This document shows, piece by piece, positions 39,891-49,110 of a DNA stretch of 64,000 nucleotides. The notes beneath the pieces are model-generated. The model was given only the letters and a program-made list of their open reading frames with translations. It was not told the origin of the DNA and searched no databases. Each line of letters opens with the position of its first letter. The first letter of the stretch is position 1. A program made the translations under genes and the position numbers. The DNA is from Exophiala sp. HKRS030 (lineage: Eukaryota > Ascomycota > Eurotiomycetes > Chaetothyriales > Herpotrichiellaceae): assembly GCA_023897205.1 (NCBI GenBank), contig JAHWDD010000007.1, positions 124,001 to 188,000 of the forward strand. The letters are read 5' to 3'.

Positions 39891-41077
39891 ATGTTGAAGT
39901 CAGAAGGAGTGCTATCACTGCGCTTTCATAGCCGTGGTGACCTTCAGCTAGACACGGTTCGACCACTGTAAGCTCGCGTGCAGTTCCAAGATGAGCTTAC
40001 CCGATACTCAACAATTTGCAGGCCGTGCGGTCCAGATGAAGTTCGCTTGAAGATAGCATATTGTGGTATATGCGGAACAGATATTCATGAATTTCAAGGC
40101 GGGCCCATCTTCCCACCCCAGCCAGGCTCCAAGAACCAATTCACCGAGGTGGAGCTCCCTGTCACTATGGGCCATGAGATGTCAGGAACAGTCATCGAGA
40201 AAGGTCCAGCCGTCCAAGATCTCGACGTCGGACAGGAGGTCTGTGTCAACCCTTCGCTAGACGACCGCCACTTTGGAGCAGACCCATGTCCATCATGCCA
40301 AGCGGGAAGGATCAACTTGTGCAAACGATGGTGCTGTTATGGCTTGAATGCGAATGGTGGCGGATTCTCCGAGGAGATCGTTGTGAAATCTTACAACTGT
40401 CTTGTTCTGCCAGAAGGAGTCTCACCGAAGGTAGGTGCACTTGCAGAGCCATTGGCGGTTGCCTGACACAGTATACGTACTTCGGGGTTCAAGGCGGGCC
40501 AGGATGCTCTCGTGCTAGGCGCTGGGCCTATTGGGCTCGCGATTTTGCTTGGCCTAAGAGCCCAAGGTGTCAATAAAGTGGTTGTGAGTGAGGTGGCAGA
40601 GCAACGTGCTCTTCAGGCGAAGAAGTTCGGAGCCGATATGGTTGTCAATCCACTCAAGAATGCCGTCACTGCCAACGATAGTAAAGAGCTGGATCCTGTG
40701 TGGTGGCGATTCGGCAGTTTTCACAAGAGGGTGTTGATGTGGCCTTTGACGCGACAGGACTGCAGTCCACACTCGATACAGCTTTGGCTGCCACGAAGCC
40801 TGGAGGAACTATCTTCAATGTTGCAATTCACGAAAAACCGCTGATGCTGAATTTGAACGACATTGCCATCCTTGAGAAGAAATTACTCGGTGGTATCTGC
40901 TATACCCATGAAGACTGGGAGCGTGTGCTGGACGCATTGAAGAAGGGAGACTTGCCGTTTGAGCAGATGATCACAGCCATAGTGCCTCTGAAGGATGTCG
41001 TTCATGGTGGTTTCCAGGAACTGATCAGGAATAAGGCTGCGCATGTCAAGATCTTGATTCAGCCGACAGCAGCATAG
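39891..41077 (+). pseudogene. 2,3-butanediol dehydrogenase-like zinc alcohol dehydrogenase, broken
   Basis: Medium-chain zinc dehydrogenase, closest by eye to yeast Bdh1. Exon 1 is 39891-39967; a 54-bp intron (GTAAGC...TTGCAG) follows; exon 2 starts at 40022. The frame then shows CGICGTDIHE, MGHEMSG, CPSCQAGRINLC, LAEPLAVA, GAGPIGLAILLGLRAQG and the C-terminal GFQELIRNKAAHVKIL, so the whole gene is recognisable. Two lesions break it. At 40464-40466 a TGA stands where the family has the conserved Trp of AVAWHAV. Near 40697-40701 the frame shifts: CCT GTG TGG TGG should read CCT GTG GTG GCG, an extra GT (or one base lost), after which family sequence (VVAIRQFSQEGVDVAFDATG) resumes. No GT-AG intron of normal size removes either lesion. 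Recent decay is likely, or two sequence errors. Coding exons outside the lesions look well kept. Confidence 0.8.
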
Positions 41078-42113
41078 GATGCCACGAATCTTGGTGTAAA
41101 GAAGAGGCTCGAGTTTGAAGTTTTGTAAGATTACTCCGCTTCTCGGGACACATTATTGTAGCACCTTCTAGCCGCATCAGCGGCGCAAAGGATTTCCAAC
41201 ACTGGCGAAGTAACCGGTCAATTTGTTTTTCATGGTAATTTCCCAGGCACATCTAATAATAAATACAACGTGGAAGTTGCCGATGCCAGGAAAGGAAGGA
41301 ACTAGTCCGTATGCGTCATGAGACGAGCCGAGACCATCACATTTCATAAGCGAGAGGAAATTCTTTTTCCGACTTCATACACAGCCGTAGCTGTAGTGAC
41401 TGCTACAATATCAGCACAATTGATACCAAATCTTTCAAGTTTTGAGCTGGACTTCCCAAAACGGTCCCAGGCTCTGTCAGATTATCCAGAAACAGGCTTC
41501 GATGCCCTCCGTCCAACCAGCGGAGTTCCCAGGAAGCGTTCATCTGGACAGGCAATAAGCTGGCGGCTGGCCATGTTCTCGAATCTCAGAAAAAGAACAG
41601 TAAGTGGTGTAGGCAGGATGTCCCTGAGCATACACTTGAGCGAGCTATATTTTATTCAGGGAGATGTTGCACGTCTCAGCGAAAACTGGACAAAATGTCC
41701 TAGCTATCGGCTCCGGGCCTTCGTCGTCTAAGCCGGACCTGAAAGAGACCTTGCAGCTCATGCCGCAGCCTGGAACACTCGAAAGAATCACATACCTGTT
41801 CGACGAGAATCTTGGTTGCATTGGGAAGCCTCAATATCGGAGCGGTTGACTTCGCACCACGAGTCCAAGCCGACATTAGTGGTGCCAAAAGAAAGAAGAA
41901 ACTCCCGTCTGGCGAGAAGAGCAGCTGGAAAAAGAACAAAGCGACTCTGGGGGCATTTCTCTTCTACAGCAATTGTGGGAGTGGATTTACCTAGAAGCAA
42001 GAGCTGCCTAAAGTTACTGGCGCTGGCGCCTAGGGCGGTGAAAAATAATCAAGGGTTTATGAATTGAAAAAGTGAATTTCCTTCCAACTAACCAATCTTC
42101 TAGGTCATGCGTT

Positions 42114-42196
42114 TGGCAGAGCTGGCTCAGGGGCAATTCTTCGGAATCAGGGCAATCTGTTGTCCAGCTCCAGCAGTCGGTCTCAAGTTCGAATCC
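42114..42196 (+). other. tRNA-like internal promoter elements, A and B box
   Basis: TGGCAGAGCTGG (42114-42125) fits the Pol III A box and AGTTCGAATCC (42186-42196) fits the B box, 60 bases apart, the spacing of a tRNA with a longish variable arm. The T-stem around the B box does not pair (TCAAG with CCCAT), so this is not a working tRNA. A decayed tRNA or the tRNA-like head of a SINE is possible. Confidence 0.3.
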
Positions 42197-42473
42197 CATT
42201 GTCACCAAAAAAGATCCAACCACCAAAAATTCAACCAGTGAAGCGTCCAAGGCGGGAATCTGGGGGAGGGTGATTTGGGCAAGGTCGACAAAAATAAATA
42301 AGTGGGAGGACAACATAGCTAGGACAAGGCCCTGGCCAGAGAGGGTAGAAAAAGTTGAAAGCGCTGCGACAGGGGAGATTCCAGAGCGAGTACCATAGAT
42401 CGGTTTAAGACCTTCACTGGTCCCGAGTTGGGAGGCATCTGGGGGAAAAAAATCCTTACACGACTGGGATTTT

Positions 42474-42511
42474 CTTAACTAGGCTCCTATGGGAGATAAA
42501 TCCTAGTTAAG
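42474..42511. repeat. Inverted repeat, 10-bp perfect arms
   Basis: CTTAACTAGG (42474-42483) and CCTAGTTAAG (42502-42511) pair perfectly around an 18-base loop, flanked by T runs on both sides. It could be a terminator-like hairpin or part of a decayed element. No function is assigned. Confidence 0.7.
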
Positions 42512-42793
42512 TTTTTGCCATTTTTGCAGAATGATCCTCTATTTTTGAAGAGGTAAGAAAGCCACAAGTCCACAGTACGAGTACTTTTTACACTATGGGA
42601 AAAAATCAAAAGAATGAGAACGGGTCAGAAAGTGTGTACACAACAAAAAGTTCATCTTTATTCATTGAGGCCAAGTTTCCCAACTGCGCCGCGCCGCGAT
42701 ACAGTAACCAACAAATCTCAAAATCATGATTTATATCCATGAGCATGTCCGTTACAAGAATCCAAAACCCCCTTCCCAAAAGAAAATGAAACC

Positions 42794-43927
42794 TCAGTAC
42801 AGGCCATCCCGTTGCGCCCTGAACCAGAACCCTTCCATCTCCCCTTGCATGCGCCACCACATCTCGACGAGCTGCCTGTCGATCCAGCCGGCGTTGCCCT
42901 CGTCCCAGAACTTGTCGTGGACGCTGGCGGCGCCACGCTCGACGTCCCCGTAACTCGGCCAGTTCATGTTCCACTTGCCCGTCTTGAAGTGTCGGTAGGG
43001 CATGGGCCCGTCGGCCCGGTGGGCGTAGTTCAGCAGCCCCTGCTCCATGGTCGAGTCGTCGAACCGACCGGGTACGTTCATGACGCTGAGGTAGTACCGG
43101 TACAAGACGGGGTCGGGCCTCATGACCCAGAACCCACCGTTGACGTTGTCGTGCTCCTCGGGCACGCTGTGGCGGTGAGGTCCCCCTGCGTCCGAGACGC
43201 CCACAAACACATACTCGGCGGGTAAGGAGGCTTCGTCGGGTTTGATTCGGTCGTCGTCGTCGTCGTTTTCCCGCTGGGCGAGGGCAGACAGAGCCGGCGT
43301 CTGCACCACACCTTCTTCAAACATGCCGTCGAGACTCGTCACCAGGAGCATGTCCGAGTCGACGAAGGCGATCCGGTCGAACTCTGTCATGTTGAACAGT
43401 CTGAGTTTGGTGAATTGTTCGGCCCAGCTGGCTCGTGCCGGACGCACCCACGTCGAGTCGTCGGGGTTGAGCACGTCGACGTGAACCACCGTGGCTCCCT
43501 CGCGCTCGAGAATGTCCGTTTTGTTCCTGTCGACATGTTTCGGTACGAGTACGAGCAGAGGGTAACTGTTGTTTGATTTTGTTGTCGGGTGGTGGAGGAG
43601 TTGGTACAACAACACCCGGGTCGCCGTGAAGTACTTGTCCTCGTCGAGTGGTCGAGTGTCGTTGGCCGGGGAGGAGTAAAACGTGGCATAGGCATATCTC
43701 TTGCCCGTACCACTCGTGTCGTCTGACGTTATTGATGATGCCGACGTGTGGAGATGTGATTGTTGTTTACCAGAAACTTGACTCAAAGTGTTTGATACAA
43801 AGTCGGATATGGAATGGGAAGAGTTTCGGATCGAGTATTCGGGAGCCTTGACTTCTAGAAAAGCCAGTGACAAGATGATGAACCCGAGGGACGTTAAAGT
43901 CAGGGCGATCTTTGTTAATCGTTGCAT
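42794..43927 (-). CDS. Family 8 glycosyltransferase, type II membrane protein
   Basis: Glycosyltransferase with a GT-A fold, 377 residues from the ATG at 43927; the frame extends upstream to 44071, but that ATG gives an unlikely Arg-rich N-terminus. A signal anchor lies at about 8-25 (ALTLTSLGFIILSLAFLEV) behind a short basic cytosolic tail, placing the catalytic domain in the Golgi or ER lumen. The catalytic part has YAYATFYSSP, LLVLVPKHV, the DxD motif in AFVDSDMLLV, and NGGFWVMRPDPVLYRYYL, as in glycogenin-like and Gnt1-like GT8 enzymes. One run of five Asp (NDDDDDRIK) lies in a loop. There is no intron. The donor sugar and acceptor are unknown. Confidence 0.82.
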   Translation of the reverse strand: MQRLTKIALTLTSLGFIILSLAFLEVKAPEYSIRNSSHSISDFVSNTLSQVSGKQQSHLHTSASSITSDDTSGTGKRYAYATFYSSPANDTRPLDEDKYFTATRVLLYQLLHHPTTKSNNSYPLLVLVPKHVDRNKTDILEREGATVVHVDVLNPDDSTWVRPARASWAEQFTKLRLFNMTEFDRIAFVDSDMLLVTSLDGMFEEGVVQTPALSALAQRENDDDDDRIKPDEASLPAEYVFVGVSDAGGPHRHSVPEEHDNVNGGFWVMRPDPVLYRYYLSVMNVPGRFDDSTMEQGLLNYAHRADGPMPYRHFKTGKWNMNWPSYGDVERGAASVHDKFWDEGNAGWIDRQLVEMWWRMQGEMEGFWFRAQRDGLY

Positions 43928-45328
43928 GGTTGTTTTGACTGGAAAAAAAAAGAGAAAAAAATTGGTAACTAGACCTCCCAAAGAAAGAACCGACAATCCC
44001 CTCCTCCTTCTCCAGTCCGGGGATTGATCAGTCCTCCCAATACGAATTATCCTATCCCAAGGATAACGCAAGCAAGCCTGTCACTGGGTTTGTTGTCTTT
44101 GGGGGCTCTGGGGTAGGGAGATATTCGACCCTGTACTCGTACTCCGTACACGCAGTACTCTGTACAGTATTGCGTAGGTAGGTGTGTGGGTTCGATCAAT
44201 AAATCAATGTCTTGTCGCAGAGCCACCAAGGTAGTACTCCTTTTTACTGACCCAGGTCCCTGGTGGTTTTTGCGTACAGACGTGTCTTTGAAAATTCTCT
44301 ACCGATACGGACTTGACAAACGAAAGTAAGAAACTAGGAGCACGTACGAAGGAACAAAATTCTACAGCTACTAGCAACATCACTCAAGTCCCTCCCTCCT
44401 ACGGAGTCTTATCCATACCCAATCTCTTTATTTTCTTTCCCTTTTTCCCTCCTCCCGCTCGAGATTTTCGTCGTTCCCGAAATTGCACTGTTGTCGATAA
44501 TGGAGTAAAACAAAAGGGGCAAACGGTGCTACTTCGCTCTCCCGGCACCTTTTGTTATCAGGAAGCGGATCCCCAGCCTCGCTAGCTTCCGCCGTGGAGG
44601 TAACTTATCTTCGGTACCTGACCTAATTAAGGTACTTAGTACTCCGTAGATGCCGTGGGAAACTAAGCCACAAAAAGCATGGTTTACTGGTACTGGGTAC
44701 CTGAGATAAATTACCCCTGGCTATAAATATTCTGTCACTGTACAGTACGGGTAAAAGTGCAGACCAGCTCACTGCGTGGTGGTGCGTCTTCTAGATAATG
44801 TAGAGTACAAATTAGTGTGGCCTTGTCTTGGCCTTCATTTCTTCTGCATCTAGACCTGGCTGTAGGGGGTTTATCGAGGCTGTCTGATACCAAAAGTGTG
44901 CTGATTGGAATCTCCGTACGAGGAGGATTGATTCGAGTAAGTCGACTTATGACAAGACCACTTCACGTACATACAACCTTCCACCGGCGATCAACAATGT
45001 TTCTGGCTCTTCACACCCAAGAAAACGAATCGTCAACTGACGTGTGTCAAGCAACGTATTCGAGCAGCGAGACACAAAATTCTTGACGATAACAAATGTA
45101 TGTGTAAACGTTTAGTCCGCACCTGACAATCTTCTCAGATCTCGCTTGCATGGACTTCTTCACGTACATGCGGGACTATGTCGCCAGAAGCTGCTGTCAA
45201 TGAATCCGTCTGGGAGCCGACCGCACATGTCTTGCTGTGCTCAATGGCAATGGCGTGTCGTGGAATCGTCTATATCCTCATACTCTATCGGATGTTGGAG
45301 TGCCTTTTCAAAGTCACATATTTCCAAC
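43928..45328. other. Intergenic: GT8 promoter and acetoacetyl-CoA synthetase 3' flank
   Basis: About 1.4 kb without a supported gene. GTACTCGTACTCCGTAC (44133-44149) and AGTACTCCGTA (44638-44648) belong to the dispersed motif. An A-rich tract lies upstream of the GT8 start (43944-43961). Confidence 0.5.
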
Positions 45329-47473
45329 TTAATGTGATTTTGCCCACTCCCTGTACCAATCCAGACAACTGCTGTTGGCGACACTTGCGCTTGTCTTAAT
45401 ATTCAAGCCGCTGAGTATTTGCTTTACAGCACCCTCCACTTTCTTGCCGTTGGTCGTGACCGGTATCTCAGGACATTGATCGATGATTTTCGGTACATGC
45501 CTTGCGCTGAGCTCTTTCCTGACCACAGTTTGTATTCTGTGACAAAGGTCGTTGGAAAATGAATGACCATCGGACATCTTCAGGAACAGGACCACAACCT
45601 CATCCACATCCTCCTCACGCTTCCGGCCTATGCATAATGCGTCTTCAACCTCCATCGCAAAATGTTTCAACAAAATATTGTATATCTCGCTGGATCCGAA
45701 TCGGACACCCATCGGGTTCAGAACACCATCGGACCGCCCTAGCATCCAGATACCACCAGTCTTGGGGTTGAAGCGAACGAAATCTCCGTGGGTCCAGATA
45801 GGATGTCCTGTCTTTTCGTCTTTGAAGACCTCGAAGTATGAAGATTTATATCGAGCTTCACCCTTTGGACCAGGGGGCCAAAACATGCATGGTTGGCAGG
45901 GGAATGGCACGGTACAGACAAGTTCACCGGCCTCACCTGTGGACGTGATGTCTTTCCCGTCTGGTGAAAATGCTTTTATCGCCATTCCCAAACCTGCACT
46001 TTGAATCTCGCCTATGTAGACGGGTAATATCGAGCAAGGTGCTCCAAAGAGGGAAATGATATCCGTGCCGCCGGTGATCGATCCCAATAGAATTCCTGAA
46101 TGAGGCGAAGGTGGTGAGAGGTTTTTATATACGTACTGAAAGGTGCTTGGTGCAAGAGGAGAGCCGGTCGAAAAGATAGACCTAAGTGACTCGAGGCTTG
46201 CACTTTTCGGGGTTGCTTCTCGCGGCAAAATGTTGGCTTGCTCAAGAACCGAAAGGTATTTAGCAGAAGTTCCGAAGTGGTTGATCTTTAGCTCGTCAAT
46301 AAGTAGTGGCATGCTCATTTCCTTGTGGGGTTGGAAAGGGCTACCATCATAAAGCACAATAGTAACTCCGCTGGCAAGACCAGATACAAGCCAATGCCAC
46401 ATCATCCATGTCACTGTCGTGAAATAGAGCATTCTTTGGCCAGGCAGGATGTCAGACTGTATTAGATGTTCCTTTTTATGTTGCAGTAGTGTCCCAAGAG
46501 CAGCATGCACAATTGGTTTAGGTACACCAGTTGTGCCAGAAGAATAGAGAATATACACAGGGTGTTCCGGGTGGAGATATGTGAATTGTAAAGGCCGAGA
46601 GGAATCACCTTTGGAGAGAAAAGAGGTGTACGTCTCTACTGTCGTGCTGTCATGGCGTTGTAGGGAGAGAAGGTCGAAGTGATGCCCAGGTATTGTCTCG
46701 AATATGGCAACATTCCGGATGGAAGGCAGATCCGCGAGGACGTGAGATATCTTACTGTGCGTCTCATGCGTTTTGCCATTATATGTCACCGCATTGTCTG
46801 CCAAAAGAAGAACCGGCTCAATCTGCTGAAGTCTGTCGAGGACTGCATGAACACCTGTGTCAGGGCTCACTCCTGACCATATGGCTCCTAGAGACGTCGC
46901 TGCAAGCATGGCGATTACAGCATTTGCGTGGTTTCCTAGGTAGCCTGCGACTCTTTCCCCTGTCTTGACACCATGTGCCTCCATGGCCGCAGCACATAGT
47001 CTCACTCTTTCTCGTAGCTCCGACCACGTCAATTGTTCGCGAGTCTGCTCTGTGGCACCGATGATAGCAAGGGTGTGAGGCGCAGGGTTCGAGGCGGGAA
47101 ATAAGAGGTTCTCAGCGAAATTCAACTCGCATCCAGAGAAAAAGGTCGGCTTAGGAAACATGGGTAGAGACTCGTCTAGGACCTTATAACGAGAGTCAGT
47201 CTTCAAAAGCTCTCGACCATGTTCAGATCCCACTCTACCTACCGAGTCGTAGTGTTTATGTGCTTTGATCCCAGTATAATGCCAGACTTCTTCCCAGAAC
47301 AGCGCAGGGTGGTCAACACTCCACTGCCAAAGTTCTTTGTATGAGGAGGTGTGGACGCCATGTTTCTTTGCGACAAGCTGCTGGAAAGCATACAACTGGG
47401 TCTGTTCGGGGTGAGGATGTTGCCACAGCTTGACAGTGGCCTCGTGCACGCCGTTCACACCATTTTGAGCCAT
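45329..47473 (-). CDS. Acetoacetyl-CoA synthetase
   Basis: ANL-superfamily ligase of 714 residues that activates acetoacetate with ATP and CoA. The AMP-binding P-loop is YILYSSGTTGVPKP; further landmarks are GSITGGTD, THGDFVRFNPKTGGIWMLGR and the C-terminal Lys motif NGKKVEGAVKQIL (the acylated lysine region). The N-terminus carries the ACAS-type LFWEEVWHYTGI and LNFAENLL pieces. The size and the HFGTSAKYLSVLE segment fit the acetoacetyl-CoA branch, not acetyl-CoA synthetase (about 650 residues). No intron and no signal or PTS1 are seen (ends EWAKSH). Likely role: use of ketone bodies or leucine-derived acetoacetate. Start at 47473 is the first ATG. Confidence 0.9.
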   Translation of the reverse strand: MAQNGVNGVHEATVKLWQHPHPEQTQLYAFQQLVAKKHGVHTSSYKELWQWSVDHPALFWEEVWHYTGIKAHKHYDSVGRVGSEHGRELLKTDSRYKVLDESLPMFPKPTFFSGCELNFAENLLFPASNPAPHTLAIIGATEQTREQLTWSELRERVRLCAAAMEAHGVKTGERVAGYLGNHANAVIAMLAATSLGAIWSGVSPDTGVHAVLDRLQQIEPVLLLADNAVTYNGKTHETHSKISHVLADLPSIRNVAIFETIPGHHFDLLSLQRHDSTTVETYTSFLSKGDSSRPLQFTYLHPEHPVYILYSSGTTGVPKPIVHAALGTLLQHKKEHLIQSDILPGQRMLYFTTVTWMMWHWLVSGLASGVTIVLYDGSPFQPHKEMSMPLLIDELKINHFGTSAKYLSVLEQANILPREATPKSASLESLRSIFSTGSPLAPSTFQYVYKNLSPPSPHSGILLGSITGGTDIISLFGAPCSILPVYIGEIQSAGLGMAIKAFSPDGKDITSTGEAGELVCTVPFPCQPCMFWPPGPKGEARYKSSYFEVFKDEKTGHPIWTHGDFVRFNPKTGGIWMLGRSDGVLNPMGVRFGSSEIYNILLKHFAMEVEDALCIGRKREEDVDEVVVLFLKMSDGHSFSNDLCHRIQTVVRKELSARHVPKIIDQCPEIPVTTNGKKVEGAVKQILSGLNIKTSASVANSSCLDWYREWAKSH

Positions 47474-49110
47474 GACGAACGAATATAGGGAAGAGAGAAT
47501 CTATCGGCGGTGCACAGTGTACGAGTAGTCGCTGTAGCATCTCCCCCAGAACTTTTTGAAGGTGGGTCCAGGAACGGCTCCGAGCCCTACGGGAGAAAAA
47601 ATCGCCAAGTGTTGAGCCTCGGAATGAGCGAGGCGAGCAATGCCCGGGTCAACACCATGGTAGCAAACGGAGGCTTTGCCGTATGAGTATTTTGCTTGTG
47701 AAAATAGCGCACAGACACATCCATTTTTTCAAGCACACGAGTTAGACGTAGTAGGGATTAGGAAGAATGGGATGAGGTGAAGAATAGTCGTTGATGTGTT
47801 ATTGTGTATGCGGACAAGGTAGAGTGGTACAGACCACCGGGTACTCGCACAGTACAGAGCATTTTGACATTGCCTGGTACTCGTTCTCCTATTCTCGCGT
47901 TGTCGGGTCAATAAATGAGATATTCTGATTCACCAGGAACAATAACAGCGGTTCCTGATCGAGTACATCATTCTGCATGGTTTGTGCGAGTTACTTCCGG
48001 GGTCTGTGGCATGATCATGACCTCACCACCATTTTTGCGGTATGGAGTATATGCTTAGTGTAAAATATGTATTGTATGTATGATCTCGCAGGTGCACTAT
48101 GACCTCTACCACGGATAACGGTAGATACCATTCGCTTCCAGGCGCCTATGGAGTCGACTGTAGGCATTTCTTTAGGCCGTCCAGGGGGGTGTGGCCTAGT
48201 GCCAAGGGGCCCATGCTAGGCTAAACCTTTAGCTAGCACGAGGACAGAAGAGTGTGGGCGTTAGGGCCAATGGTGGCCTACGGGTGAAATCTTAGCAGCC
48301 CACGGCCCCTATTATTCATTCATCTGGCGCTGATGAAACATGCCCAAAGCAATCTCGGGGAGGCCAAAAAATTCACTCTCTTCAAGTTCTTCATCTCCAT
48401 CCTCGTAGCTACTGCAGCCAATCTGCGACCAAAATCCACTTCCTCCTCCATCTGTCAGCTTTGAATCCGAAGTCCAACAGCTCGCGTCTTTTTCGTGTCG
48501 TGTGCATCTTCTCCCTATCCTAAGACTATCCGTATATTCTCTTCATTCTCTTTTATTCAATCAGCACGGCTCGCCTGGCTGTTCGTAATACTTTTCCAGA
48601 AACCTTTGTCCGCTCGTATTCGACGATTGCGGTAACGCCTCCGGCGACGTGCGGGCGCTTCCTGCAAGGGACGCTGGCTTTTTGATCCAACCACAATCTT
48701 CTTCTCGCACGGATCAAGGCGGAAGTTGTTCTGTCATCGTCCGCTTTTACCGGCCTTTCCATCCACACCTTGTACTTCTACGCAGCACAATTCCTCAAAA
48801 AAATCATTGCGAGCCTTTGCGAGCCTTGGTCTTCTATCTCAGCAGATTCCACTAGCAACGACGCCGACTACATCTTTGTTCGCCACCAAGACCATCGTCT
48901 TAGCAGTAGTCGACAAGGCTTCCTGCGAACTCGGTCTTCCTCCTCCTACACCGCCACACTCGTCTTCCCGCGGCTTTGCGACACCGCAGCTGGTAGCTGA
49001 CGAGTGTTCACCAGCCACCGCAACAGCTGCGCTCTCAAGAGTGCTGGCGACTGGCTTAAGAGGAGGACTTTCTCTGAACATCGCATCTAGTCTTGCACAT
49101 CTTTTTGGCC
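47474..49110. other. Divergent promoter region, acetoacetyl-CoA synthetase and Lcb2
   Basis: About 1.6 kb without a supported gene between outward-facing metabolic genes. Several plus-strand frames at 48649-49259 end before or beside the Lcb2 start, probably parts of its long leader. A GC-rich patch near 48145-48310 (GGCCTAGTGCCAAGGGGCCC and similar) stands out but does not match a known element. Confidence 0.5.

Larger units (their letters stand above)
41078..42793. other. Gene-poor island with tRNA-like boxes and a hairpin
   Basis: About 1.7 kb without a supported gene, AT-richer than its flanks, between the dead dehydrogenase and the GT8 gene. A plus-strand frame at 41318-41731 has no family features. 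It contains A-box and B-box-like elements (42114-42196) and an inverted repeat (42474-42511). It may be an old, decayed mobile or SINE-like insertion, but no terminal repeats were found. Confidence 0.45.

Noticed and set aside
40464..40466. RIP mutation as cause of the nonsense codon in the dehydrogenase
   Set aside because: The change fits G to A, but the dinucleotide context (CpC on the other strand) is not the preferred CpA of RIP, and no wider AT bias is seen in the gene.
42114..42196. True tRNA gene
   Set aside because: The T-stem does not pair and no acceptor stem was found, so only a decayed tRNA-like element is proposed.
42812..43225. Plus-strand frame opposite the GT8 gene
   Set aside because: Antisense of the catalytic domain; Pro/Val-rich.
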